From Eleusine coracana subsp. coracana (taxonomy: Eukaryota > Streptophyta > Magnoliopsida > Poales > Poaceae): a stretch of 64,000 bases of DNA. The stretch lies in contig CM064423.1 in the NCBI GenBank assembly GCA_032690845.1, positions 32,696,044 through 32,760,043 on the forward strand. The letters are read 5' to 3'. This document shows positions 23,201-34,500 of this stretch, in pieces (within the stretch, counting starts at the first letter, position 1; each line of letters begins with the position of its first letter). The position numbers and the translations under genes were made by a program. The notes below the pieces were generated by a model, which was given only the letters and a program-made list of their open reading frames with translations, did no database searches and had not been told where the DNA came from.

Positions 23201-23357
23201 CAATGCGATTAAAAATCTACATGGCAATGACATGATATGCAAAAATGCAATAAGTTAATTATAATTTTTTTAGAAATTAATTTGACCAGGCTTTTTTATT
23301 AATTGCTCAATGCTAAAAATTGGCATTTTTAGAGATTGCAAAAAGTAGGGTGTTACA
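20213..23357. repeat. Solo LTR of a gypsy (chromovirus-like) family, copy 1 (3145 bp)
   Basis: The LTR starts TGTCACACCC and ends GGGTGTTACA, flanked by CTGTT (20208-20212) and CTATT (23358-23362), a 5 bp duplication with one mismatch. No internal retrotransposon sequence is present, so it is a solo LTR left by recombination between two LTRs. The left part is AT-rich; the right part (22180-23100) is very GC-rich with many open frames on both strands that I attribute to composition. The same family recurs at 31535-37452. Confidence 0.87.
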
Positions 23358-23448
23358 CTATTTCATTAGCGAGAGTTGCTGCCCTTGGCTCCGGTGCGTG
23401 GGTCACCACCGCGACGAGGGCCGGGCACGGAGCAGCAAGGTGAGAAAA

Positions 23449-23632
23449 GAGGGGCAAAAATGTCATTTCATATCATCTTTCCATGTCATCCATCTAAAAG
23501 TTTTCTATGTGGCATACATAATCCTAAATAATAAATGGTCATTGGGGAGAGTCCTATATAGTTAAGAACAATGGAGAGAGTCCTATTTGAAGAGTGGCCA
23601 TCCGGTAGAGTCCTATTTTGTTAAATCTCCCA
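23449..23632 (-). repeat. Right terminal inverted repeat of the Mutator-like element
   Basis: Read on the minus strand it starts TGGGAGATTTAACAAAATAG and follows the left repeat closely. It contains three AGGACTCT words about 35 bp apart. TTGTCCATG follows immediately. Confidence 0.9.
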
Positions 23633-23641
23633 TTGTCCATG

Positions 23642-24476
23642 AGTTTGGTCTTTTTTTTTGAGTTTGGTCTTTTTTTTTTCTTTAACAGTTTGTGGCCTTT
23701 GTAAGGTCACAGACGCTGAAATGAGAATACTCAAGGACAAATCAGCCTTATATGGGTATGTATTGCAGTGCTTTGAAAAGTAGACTACAAACTACAATAA
23801 AGATGACTATCGACTTTCATCAGGAGGACCTTGTTTTGCACAAGCATGAGGTTAGTGCAGCCTGTCATGAGGGAATATTATCAATCAAGATAAATTTGTT
23901 GTTCATTCACCTGAACGCATATAGGAGACATATGCAACATTAAATCTGAGTTGCAGAGACTGGAGCACCCGTAGTCATCATTGCTCTTGTATGGGGAGAA
24001 CCTAGGGCATTTTGGTGGTGTCACAGCACACCAATGAATTTTGGTAATCTCCATTGAAAATACAACTTTGCTAATAGTTTTAGCTTGATGACACGATATG
24101 TGATAGAAGGCGACACCATTGTGTCATGTGACTGGCTCCACCACTTACTCTTGACAACATGACGAAATGTCGTCCTCGACATCAAGAACTCAGACACCAT
24201 CAATTAGCCTGTAATGAAGAACATGGTACCATGTAAATAACACATAATCACATGGAACACTACACACAATGTGGCTACATATTACGCACAAAGCGGTTGC
24301 AGAGGGGTGACACATGCACGAAACATGGAGACCACCGTCGATCCTACGGCTGTGTCTGCAGAGCCGAAGAGGACCTTGTTGGGGGTTAAAGTTCCAGAGG
24401 CAGATGAAGATGTTTCTCCGGGCCATCACTATACGACATGTTGATGTTGAAATATCAACACTGGAGTGTAGAAGGT
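23642..24476. other. Unassigned sequence between the Mutator-like element and a gypsy LTR
   Basis: It starts with a short direct repeat (GAGTTTGGTCTTTTTTTTT twice, 23639-23680). I see no ORF of merit and no match to other parts of the window. The final 200 bp are more GC-rich and may be the remains of another element. Confidence 0.4.
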
Positions 24477-24776
24477 TGTTGGTGTTTCGATCACCGGCTA
24501 GTAAATTTGTTCACGGGGTTGCGTGTATAGGCTCGGTGATGGCTCTGCAAGAGGCGGACACAAGGAAGTATACTAGTTCAGGATGAATTCCTATGTCCAG
24601 TTCGGGCCACTACTCGTGTTACTTGTAACGGGGTGGAGTACAAAGAGGTGTACAACGATGGCGAGAGAGGACTGAGCTCCAAGTCTCTGTGTTGTGTGCT
24701 CGTGTGGGAGTGAAGGTAACTTTTCAATGCGCGTTTAGATGATCTAAATTGGATAGTCCAAGGGGTTGGGCCTATT

Positions 24777-24812
<36 letters not shown>

Positions 24813-25602
24813 TGTGCTGAATTGATGGAGTCACGTGGTTCACGGTTGATGGCATGGTCGTTGGTCATCATGGGCCCCATAGTCCAGGTCTTCACATCGC
24901 TGCGTATGAGTGCTCACCTACTTCCGTCGCTTAGTTCGGTCTGATCGCCATTGTGTCATGCGTCATGAGCATGGCATGTTGCCTGAGCCCATGAAATGGG
25001 GCGTTGTATCAAGGAGGCTTGTGCCGTCCCATCGGGCGGGGCGATGATAGGGCTAGGAGTAGGTTTACAGAGGGATTTGACCTCCCTTCACTATTGTCGC
25101 ACGCCCATCGTGGCATTTAGGGCGGGGCAGAGGGTGTTGTTGATCTCCGTCTCGATCCACCACTGTTGCTCAGGGTAGTCTTTGGAGTTAGTTTAGACCC
25201 ATCATGACTGTCAAATTAGGCCGTTTCCTCTCCATCACTCCTGCAAGATGCAGTGATGTGGCGCCCCGTCCCGCCCGAGTGGTCTGGACCACTAATAGAG
25301 TCTGTAGGCGTAGTGAGTGGTGTCAGTGTCATTGTGCACACACGTGCGCATGTCATCGTTATGGGCACGAGGCTGTTGCTCTTATCCATTGCACCCTCGA
25401 CCCTAACTGTGGGAGTCAAGCAAGGCGGAGCGCGGCAAGGTCCCATCCTGAAGGTCGAGCGAGGCCCGAGAGCATTGACCGTGTTGGGGCGGGTTGTACA
25501 GATCGAGATTTCCTTAGGCCCATCGTGGAGCCTGGGCATGGGTATTGTTTTAGTATGCATTTAATTACTGCCACATGACATCAATAATATTTATCCCCGA
25601 CA
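24477..25602 (-). repeat. 3' LTR of a minus-strand gypsy element (1126 bp)
   Basis: On the minus strand the LTR begins TGTCGGGGATAAATATT and ends CACCAACA, with TGTCGG/CCAACA-like ends. The sequence directly upstream on that strand, CTCGGGGGCTAC, is the purine-rich tract that usually precedes the 3' LTR in this grass gypsy group. A GA microsatellite lies at about 24781-24807. It is related to the LTRs at 11031 and 41896 but clearly diverged. Confidence 0.7.
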
Positions 25603-26530
25603 GTAGCCCCCGAGCCCTCGAGTGAGTCATTCGGCTAGTCTATTAACGTTCTTCGGTTGAGGTGGTGCCTCTTTAGTAGTTTTCCCGATTCACCCGGTGC
25701 ACGTGAGCGCACCCGCCGGGTGTAGCCCCCCAAGCCAGAGGGGGAGTCGTAGACTTGTGCTTTGTCTTTGATCGAGCGATGGGTTTACGACCATGTAGTC
25801 AGGCCTCTATTGGCGATGCCGACCCTCGAGCCCCTGCATGTTGTGGTGGGATGGGTCGAGTGGTTGTCTCAACTTTGTTGGTTTCAACTTTCGCGTCCCG
25901 TTCATGGGACGGATGGTAGACCCGGGCCACGTTTAACCTTGAAGGCTGAAACATGGTGCTCGATGAGCTAATAATGGGTTGCTTTGAGTGAAGCCCCGGT
26001 TCCCCGTCGAAGGGGTTTTGATGGACCAGCTGGTGGTCGACTTCACTAATTCGTCTTATCCGTCTCAATTGGTTCCTGGGACCATTCGATTAGTCCTGAG
26101 GGCTTCATGCATCTCTACGGTGAGATATCAACGGTCGAGTCAAAACGGGACTCAAACGCAACTCTATGACGCCCTCGACACCGGGTTGTCAGGGTACTGA
26201 CCGCTAGCGGATCTATCACTCGTGCCCTGGACTCAATTTTGTGCTCGAGGTGGCTATCAAACCCTTCAAGGGGCCAGCCTTCAAACCTCGGCTGGGTCTG
26301 GCCATCATGGCAGCTTTTTCAGCCTCTTTTCCCGGCTTACTGATGTGGGTCGAATCCTATGGGGTCAATCGAGTCGTAACTCACCTTGTTCTACAATAAG
26401 TGAGTGGAGTATGGGTCACGGGATCCTAGATGGATGTCGATCTGTTTCCCATGTTATCAGGAGGTAAGTAAATGGCGTGGGAACTTGAATCGGGAACCAA
26501 TTCGTTTTCCCATATTCTGAGGATAGAGGT
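25603..26530 (-). other. 3' non-coding internal region of the same gypsy element
   Basis: Starting at the polypurine tract (25603-25620 on the minus strand), this stretch has several GTCGAG/CTCGAC words and two AGCCCCC words but no coding frame I can support. It is cut off by the Athila-type LTR that begins at 26531. Confidence 0.5.
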
Positions 26531-27032
26531 GTTGATGGTTGTTAACTACCAATTTTGACCGTCAATATACCTATAAAAGTAGGAAGACTTAGCATTTCAT
26601 ACCCACATGTTAGTTAGGAATAATAAGATTCCACTTGTCCTTGGAGATTTATGTGCATGCAGAGATTTGGTATAAAAGAAGTGGAGAAATAGAACATAAT
26701 CCGGGAAAACATCATTCCAGCCAATGGGACGGTGCCAACTAGACTTCCCTCGGATTGCATACATGGCTATATAGGATTCCTCCAGAGAACACCGACTTAG
26801 AACACAGGAGGACCCACCTACCAGCCACCTCGAGGAAGCACAGGGCCAGAGGCCCCACTCCCTGGTTGGGCGACCAAGGGGGAGGTCGGTCGACCTGCAC
26901 CTGAGGCGGTTTGGCCTCCCCTTCCACATGTCACTCCCTCAGCTCTTTGGCAATGCCGGTGGCCCGAGGTTCCGTGGCGGTTACTCTCCAGTACCGACCT
27001 ATGGCCCCTATATATAGAAGGGGAGAGCTCCA

Positions 27033-27083
<51 letters not shown>

Positions 27084-27885
27084 AAGAGTTACTCATAGTG
27101 CAGTTTCCCTCAAGGGTTACTCATAGTGTAGTTTCCCTCTTTCACTTAGTAGTTTCCTAGTCATAGTGTAGTTTAGTTTAGGCGGAGCCTTGCTCAAGTC
27201 TCCAAGTCATAGGAGTATTGGTATGACTCTTATATCCTTTCCTTTATTCCCTTGTATTATGACTTTGCTCTATTTAATTAATATAGTTGTGCCTATGATA
27301 TGTACTCCTTGTTTGGTTATATATCATATTCATGTCATAGGACTTTATGCTTTCATGATGATATAGACTTGCTACCTTGTTGTCATGATTGACATATACC
27401 TATCTATCCTTTGTACTCCTCCACGCTTGGTTGCGACGTGTGTCCAAGATGGAGTTGCCTTGTGTATGTCGGGCATGAATCTGTACATGAAGTGTTGAGT
27501 GCATTAGACTATGACTAGTATACACTTTCTTGTAACTGTTTGACTATGTGACTATATAGGTAGACTAACATTAGAGATACGGCTTTGCTCTCCTAACTAA
27601 AACTCACTAGAGACTTAGGACCTTTTATTTAACTTTGGGAATGATGCTATGTGTGTCACACTACCACTATCCTTATTATACTAATCCCTGTATAAACTCT
27701 GAGTACCAATACTAATCTTTATGTCTATGTTACTATTAACAATCAAATATTCATGCGATGCCTTCCTTTGGTAGAACTATAAATGACAAGCTATTGGAGG
27801 AATCCAATTGTGAAATGCTACAATGATATTTTCCGTGCGCTTGCAGGTTTTATTCTATTGACACTGAGGTGCATCTTTATAGTTA
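26531..27885 (+). repeat. Athila-type gypsy 5' LTR, plus strand
   Basis: Starts TGTTGATGGTTGTTAACTACC and ends shortly before the primer-binding motif at 27889. It mirrors the inverted copy at 18001-19595. A CA dinucleotide tract (27034-27080) and a three-fold repeat of CATAGTGxAGTTTCCCT-like units (27086-27180) lie within it. No matching 3' LTR is present on the right. Confidence 0.8.
27034..27080. repeat. (CA)n microsatellite
   Basis: About 23 uninterrupted CA units inside the Athila-type LTR. The inverted copy at 19100 lacks the expansion. Confidence 0.95.
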
Positions 27886-27888
27886 TGT

Positions 27889-27964
27889 CTGGCACCATTG
27901 CCAGGTAAGATTATATCAATGTAACTTAGCAAACATCAATAAACATTTCTAGTGTCGTTGCTAC
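27889..27964 (+). promoter_or_regulatory. Primer-binding-site-like motifs of the Athila-type element (two in tandem)
   Basis: CTGGCACCATTGCCAGG (27889-27905) and, about 60 bp on, CTAGTGTCGTTGCTAC (27949-27964) are both decayed forms of TGGCGCCGTTGCC. That is the tRNA-complementary primer site usual just inside Athila/Tat LTRs. The nearer one is the likely true site. Confidence 0.55.
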
Positions 27965-28225
27965 TAAAGGCATAGAAGAATATTTTGTCAATAATGACAT
28001 AAACATATTGATTGTATGGTAGTCATTGGTTATGCAGGCTAACCTTGTATGTTTTCTACCTTTGGCGTGAAAACAGGGTAGTGCATGAGCGGTTTTGATC
28101 TGCCTGAAAACTTCATCGAGAATCCGAAAAGAATATTAAGGAAAGGTAGACTTAACATCTCTTCTCCCTGAAGCTCTAAGCCAGCATATCAAGCAGCCAT
28201 CACTGCACCACTAAGATCCAAGCCA

Positions 28226-29290
28226 ATGGATGAGAAGGCTCTCATGGACTATTCCACTCCGTCTGCCAGTAATGTGCTCACTGGGTCTAAGATTGACATC
28301 GAGGACGAGAACTTTGGGATCAAGACTAGCCTGATCATAATGGTGCATGCTAGCCCATTTTGTGGGAAAGCCAATGAGGATGCCAGCGCTCAGTTGCAGC
28401 AATTCTTGGAGTTGTGCTGCAACTTTACCATAAAGAGTGTGGCTCTGGATGCCATTAGGATCTATCTATTCCTGTTCTCACTGGTGGGCAAGGCCAAGCA
28501 GTGGTTCTACGCCAACATGGAGGCTGTGAACACTTGGGAGAACTGCTCCACTATGTTCCTCTCGAAGTTCTTCCTGTTGGGTAAAACCAACTCTTTACGG
28601 GGAAGAATTTCAACTTTCCAGCAGGCGGCTGGAGAAACAATACCAGAAGCATGGGAAAGGCTCCAGGAGTACATCCTGGCCTATCCCCATCATGGAATGG
28701 ATATGTGGCTTGTTATCGAGAACTTTTACAATGGACTGACGGCTTTAAACCGTCAACACATTGATTCCGCCACTAGAGCAGCCTTCTTGTCACTCACCGT
28801 CAATTAGGCAAGTGAGTTGCTTGAGAAGATGGTCTCCAATCTAGACTAGAATGATGAGTGACTTTGGCCATGTGCACGGGGCGTGCACACTGTCAAGGAG
28901 ACGGACATGCTCGCCACAAAAGTGGACCCTATCTTGAAGCGGCTCAACATTCATGATGATCCTATCCTGAAGGACACAATACAAGCTATGGACCATCGCA
29001 TGATGAGCAAGGTTTGTGGAAACATGGACACTGGGGCAATGATTGCCTGGAGACTCATGATGATGCCGCGTTCACGGACAACAGTTATCGCCCTCAAGGA
29101 GGTGAGGGGTGTCAACCACGCCCCTATCAAGGAGGTAACAACGGTTATTTCAATAATTCTTTCAATCCTAACCAGCCTTCCTTGAAAGATCTTGTCTTGG
29201 GCCAAACTAAAATCAATGAAAACTATAGTAAAAAGTTTGCCTCCACTGACAAGAGCTTATAAAGCATTAATGCTAAGTTAGAAGGTCTTT
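28226..29290 (+). pseudogene. Athila-type gypsy gag remnant
   Basis: The frame at 28226-28807 holds the retrotransposon gag domain: LFLFSLVGKAKQWFYANME, CSTMFLSKFFLLGKTNSLRG, EAWERLQEYILAYPHHGMD and ENFYNGLTALNRQHIDSATR. Further on, in other frames, are a decayed zinc knuckle ending GHWGNDCLETHDDA (about 29020-29060), then the conserved NPNQPSLKDLVLGQTKINEN (about 29170-29220) and NVNAVTMRGG (29420-29450). These occur in this order in Athila gag proteins. Stops at 28805 and 28847 and at least two frameshifts make it a pseudogene. The protein would form the particle that packages the element's RNA. Confidence 0.8.
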
Positions 29291-29829
29291 CTTCTTCTTT
29301 TAAGAGCTAGATTAGTTTTAAAAAATGTTTGAAACCCATCTAGCTCCAATAGCTGTTGCTTTGCTTGCTTTGGACTATGGAAAAATTTCAAGGCAACCCG
29401 AATCTACCACAGAAAATGTTAATGCGGTGACGATGCGTGGAGGTATGTCCAACCGCGACCCGTCATATCCTAATAATGCAGGGGTAGCTAGTGAGAAGAT
29501 GAAGTGGTTCATCACGAGAAGAGGACTCCACATGAGTTTTAAGATCCAAGCACTCTGTCGTTTCCCCGTAGAAACAGGAAGCCGACTGTGGATTAACAAT
29601 TTGCCTGCTTTGTTGAAGTTATCAAGAAGATCCACATCAACATGCCTTTGGTGAACACAATGCAAGTTCCAACCTATGCTCGCTACCTCAAGAACATGTT
29701 CAGCAACAAGAGTCCAATGCCCACCATAGAGATCATCAAGCTTACAGAAGACTGTAGGGCTGTTACTCAACTTACTTCCTATGAAGAAGAAGGACCTCGG
29801 CTGTCCCACAATCTCATGCTCAATTGGGA

Positions 29830-30416
29830 CATCATTCTTTGATCAAGCACTTTGTGACCTTGGATCCAGCATCAGTGTCACGCCAAGGGTCATCTTCGAC
29901 AAGTTGAACTTCATAGACTTAGCCCCCACTCCTATGCAGCTTTAGCTAGCAGACTTGTTAGTGCGGTACCCCGCAGGGATTGTAGAAGATATTTCGGTGA
30001 AGATCCGTTGATGTTTTGTTCCTGTGGATTTTGTGGTGCTAGATATGGGTGTTGATAAGAGAACGTCGTTTTATCCTTGGGCGGCCATTCTTAAGCACCA
30101 TAGACGCACAAATTGATGTGGGGGCCGGAGCAATCCGCCTCAACATTAATGTCAAGGAGGATAAATTTGACTTCCAACCAAGAGTGAAACAATGCAGCAT
30201 GGTCAGAGTTAAATTTGGTCCGAACCCATAGAACATCAAGGAAGTAGAAGTGAGGCCGAGAAGTGACAACCTAGTGAACTTCACACTAAATTTCTTGGCA
30301 CAATAGAACCCCACTCTTGTTGCGTCGAAGAAGAAGGCAATAGGCAAGCCTGGACTCTGGGCAAAGAAGCAGTTAGTACAGAAGAATCCTTCATCCACAT
30401 CACCCATGTAAGGACC
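29830..30416 (+). pseudogene. Athila-type aspartic protease region remnant
   Basis: Around 29845-29900 the sequence reads ALCDLGSSISVTPRVIFDKL, matching the Athila protease active-site region in which D-L-G-A/S replaces the usual D-S/T-G. Downstream, in another frame (30049-30231), RERRFILGRPFLSTIDAQID and VGAGAIRLNINVKEDKFDFQ continue the protease-to-RT linker typical of the group. A stop follows FGPNP at 30229. The element is cut at 30416 by an inverted Sirevirus LTR piece, so no RT or integrase is left. Confidence 0.72.
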
Positions 30417-31012
30417 GAAGGCATACCGAGAGGGGGGGGGGGGGGGAATCGGTAAGCCGACCACAATCTCCAAGTGTTACTACTTTCTCAACTAAACCCT
30501 GACAATCGTTGCAACCTAACAATTGTTCTAATAGGCCAAGACCCTACATATGCTATTGTTCATGAAAAGTGCAAAATGCGGAAGCTAAACACACTAGCCT
30601 ATGTAAGCCACAAGTCAACCTATTCACTAGAGCACACAACAGTGTACAAACATGTGATGGACTTCACAACCAATCATGATAGGATTGATCACCGACACCT
30701 AACCAGTCTAGGTCTCACAATAGATCAAGAGTAACAACCTAGATCACACCCTCAAGGACACCCTAGCCTTAGATGTGGATAGATGGTCAACTTACTCTCA
30801 CTAGCACTCTTGAGATATTCAATAGCACCTCTTAATGCCCCTCTCTTTTGCTCTTGGCTCCCTACTGATGCTCCTAGCTATCCCAATGGCCAAGAGAGGT
30901 CTCCAAGACCCCAGCAACAAAGTTATATAGGCTTCCAATCTCAAACTAGTCGTTGCTCCATGAAATCTGCTTCCTAGACATGCTGACTAGACCGTCCGGT
31001 CACTCCTGCCAT
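30417..31012 (-). repeat. Inverted partial Sirevirus LTR (copy D)
   Basis: On the minus strand this matches the last 600 bp of Sirevirus LTRs. Its right-hand part mirrors 9540-9880 (for example ACACCCTCAAGGACACC) and its left end mirrors the end of copy C (TGTAAGGACCGAAGGCATACC). A G tract of about 15 lies at 30432-30446. The LTR 5' part is missing beyond about 31012. Confidence 0.8.
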
Positions 31013-31455
31013 CTACTCTCTAGTGACCCTCAACCCCTCCTCAAAGGTCGAGCATCACTTGGGGTCTAGGAGGCGCACCACACTTTGCACTTTTTGAAAA
31101 TTTTTTTTGCTAAAGTCCAAACTTTTGACCGCTAGCTCCAATTGTGGCAACGAGAAAAAGAGACTCAAGGTCGACTCAGTCAGACTGCTCAAGTCAAGCA
31201 TGCCGTACTGGCCATGACACCAGTGCTCGCCGAATCGACCAAGTCTCGAGAGGCTCGGGGGCTCACACTTTGCAAGTTAAAACAAACAAAGGAACAAAGA
31301 AGTCGAGCGAACAAAAAACTTTTGAAACAAAGCTAACTCTTTAAAATGACCTCGAAGGGTTGAACAAAACGAGTGTAGGTTCAAATTTAATATTTACAAA
31401 CTTTCTGGCACGATGGCACATTGTTCAAAAGCAGCAAAACAAAAACAACCACTGA
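31013..31455. other. Non-coding flank of the minus-strand gypsy-associated ORF
   Basis: Contains CTCGAGAGGCTCGGGGGCTC (31242-31261) and several GTCGA words typical of the 3' region of the grass gypsy group with purine-rich CTCGGGGGCT tracts. No ORF is supported. It lies downstream of the stop at 31456-31458. Confidence 0.4.
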
Positions 31456-31534
31456 CTAATTATCCTTATTCTTAGGGAGCACCTCCTCCTCATATTTTGT
31501 AGCTAGGGCGTCCGCCGGAGGGTAGGTCTCAGCC

Positions 31535-34500
31535 TGTCACACCCGGTTCCAACGACCAAAACCAAATGCATCTGTATGCGTACCCAGGATCAAGTTTCAC
31601 GCACACGGGACAATATATGTGATAAAAGAGCAATATCTTCATTAGTTCAATAACATTATTACAAGGGTGACCCATAGGTCAAAAGAAAAAGATAACATTG
31701 TAGTGGAACAAACTAAGCATCCTTCTCCCGTAGCTGAGCAGCAAGGTGGTATAGTGCAAGGGTGAGTACATGTCATACTCGGCAAGTGGGGGTAAAAGAT
31801 GACATGGGGCATAGACAAGGAAGGCTTATTGGGGCTTATTGCGTGAGCTTTTAGTTTACAACAACATTCTATTTACTATGTAAGGTCATCCCAACCATTG
31901 ATCCACAGGGTGCTAGCCAAGCCAAGTCTAATCCCATCCAAACCATCCATCCCAACCCATAACCCCTAATCAAGAGAGGATTCCAGGCCACTTGTGACCG
32001 TGAGCACGACTGTCATGACAGTTTGACACTCTGCAGAGTTTGTACAACTTTACCCACAAGTCGTGATTCCCATTGAGCCCGTGGACGCGACCCACATTAC
32101 ACACTTCCTTTGGTGTGTGGCAGGGTTTCACTATGAAGCTTTTCCAAAGAGTCTCCCAGTACATGCTAGCCATTAAGGTTTCACTCCCGTTCATAAGTGA
32201 TAGCCCATCAACAAGCAGCTCATCACCCTAGGAGCCCCTCTTGAGCTATTCGGATACAAGGACAGTCCTCTTGATTGCCATTCCTCGCTCCACCAAATGC
32301 TGCACTGACACTGGGAGAATACGTAATTACTACGCCAAGCCTTACCCATATCGGTCTTGTGATGTCACTATTTTCCTGGGTCATCGCTCCAAGAATCGGT
32401 TCTTATGATCTACAACAGGCATACCACCACCTAACATGTGCCAACGGCACCACATCTTCCATCCAGCTTGTTTAGATCCCTAAGTCCATGCTGCTAAAAG
32501 AATTACCAAATATTTCCAATATGACATTGTTCATTAGTCAACATTAATTGAACCCAACAACCCAATAAGCAACTAAGCATGTCTACCCATAGCTAATTAA
32601 ACCTCCAGTTCAAGGGGATATGGAAGGATGAAGCAATACTAGTAAACTATAACAATAGGTACTCATTCATTTGACACAAGCATGCAGTTCTAAAGTAAAT
32701 ATTCATAATAGGAACAAAATGCATCAAGGACAATTGTCTTTGTCCTGCGCGGGTTGCTGCTCAAGAACTTCAAACTCCTGCTCATTCATTGGAGGTCCTT
32801 CCATGTATTCATCTTTATGCGTAAAAATACTGACATAAGCAAATGCATACAAAATCAAAACATAGCCATGCAACAGTGGAAAAACAATATGATAATGCCA
32901 TGAATGCATAGGTTATGCTCCTACAATCATTGTGGCACAAGAATCACCTAATTCAGAGTTACGAGTAAAACATTATGCCTAATTAAAGTTCTAGGATTAA
33001 AACAGTAAAACTCGGCTAATTTAGGGGCTAAAAAGGTAATTTTAGAACACTATAGGGGCTCATCTACATTATAACAGGTTATAAATAACATATAATAGAA
33101 TCTAGGGACAAAAAGGTAATTTTGGTGAAGTCTAGGGGTTAAAGTGTAAAAAGGTAGGACCTAAAAATAATTAAAAACAAGTCCAAGGGTGTTTCTATAA
33201 AATTACAAAGCCAAAAAGAATATCCAGGAAGGGTCCAAGGCTTGTCTACATAAATTTTAAGAAGTTTAGGGGCTTAACTATAATTTCTAGAGCTTCTACA
33301 AAGAAACAGGGACGAAATTCTAATTTCTAGGGCCTATGTGCAAAATCCTCACATTATCCAGAAATTAATTGAACTAAATTTAAATAAAAAATTGTGGACC
33401 CAGTCTATGGGTTACGTGGACCCATGGGCGACTGGTCCATGGTGGACCGATAGCTCGTTGGATCAAGATCCAACGGCCAGGGTAGGCTGGGCGGGTGGTG
33501 GTGGTCGTTGGCGCGAGGACAGTGGCGGCGGCGGGCAGGAGATCACCGGAGTTTGCCGGAGCTCGGCTCTGGTGGCCAGGGTTTGGCCGGGAGGGCTCCA
33601 GGAGAGAGAGGAGGACACAATGAGTTCACCAAAGGGGTTGCGCAGAGAAGGCGGAGGTCAAGAAGGGGCTCGCGATGGCGATCAGTGGCTCGAGCTCATC
33701 GGCGATGTCGGGTAAGGCGTCTTGTGACACCCAGGTGTCTCTTTTCTCCTTAACAAGTATAATGCTCACAAAAATGTAATTTAAGTGGAGTATGAAGTGT
33801 TAAGTTGAACCTCAAATTAAATTAATTGCAGTTAATTAAAAACCATATAAGTAGGGTTATAAAGCAACTTAAAAATTTCTAATAGAACATATGGCAAATA
33901 TCTCTATCCCCGGCAATATAATGATAAAATATAATTTTATAAATTAATTGAGCATTTTATCTTAAATACAAATACCCAAATAATTAATTGAAGCTTAAGA
34001 ACCTATTTAATGCAAATATTATTTTTTAAATATTTATGATGCAAATTAGAAATTTGTCTTCACTAAGTGGTTACAAACATCACAAATAACGAGTGTACCA
34101 AAATTCGTGATTTTTTAATGTCTCTAGCTATTTTATTTGGAATTAATTCAAACTAGGGACCTATATGCAATTTTGGAAAGAATAGAACGGGCGCAGAGGG
34201 AAACTCCTTTTCTTCTTCTCCATTAGCGCAGGCGCCACCCGCCGGTGCATGCCACGGCCTGCCATCACTCCGCCTCAGTACTCCTTGCCACTACAGCGCC
34301 GCCTGGTCGTCCCGTCCCGTCCGCCAACCCTCTTTTCCCGCTTCCCGGCTGCAACACCCACAAGACGACGCGATCGCGAGTTACTGTCTCCCCTGCCCGA
34401 TGTCGAGGTGACCTCTGCTGCGCCGCTCAGCCACCCCTGCACCCGATCAATCTCGTCGCTCCGATAGCACGCAAACCGGTGCGCTTAACCACTGGCCAAC

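Larger units (their letters stand above)
17669..23632. mobile_element. Mutator-like element (Pack-MULE), 5964 bp, with 9 bp target duplication
   Basis: The ends are long inverted repeats (17669-17850 against 23449-23632). They share AGATTTAA, CTTAACTATATAGGA, ATTATTTAGGATTAT, ACTTTTAGATG and GAAATGACATTTTTG in mirrored order. The perfect 9-mer TTGTCCATG lies directly outside both (17660-17668 and 23633-23641). Long terminal inverted repeats plus a 9 bp duplication define Mutator-like elements. No MURA transposase is present. Inside are a host-like gene fragment (19596-20150), an inverted Athila-type LTR and a solo LTR; the LTRs look like later insertions that enlarged a smaller element. Confidence 0.93.

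Noticed and set aside
25204..25578. Overlapping frames of 103-124 codons on both strands
   Set aside because: They fall inside a gypsy LTR, have no domain, and appear on both strands at the same place.
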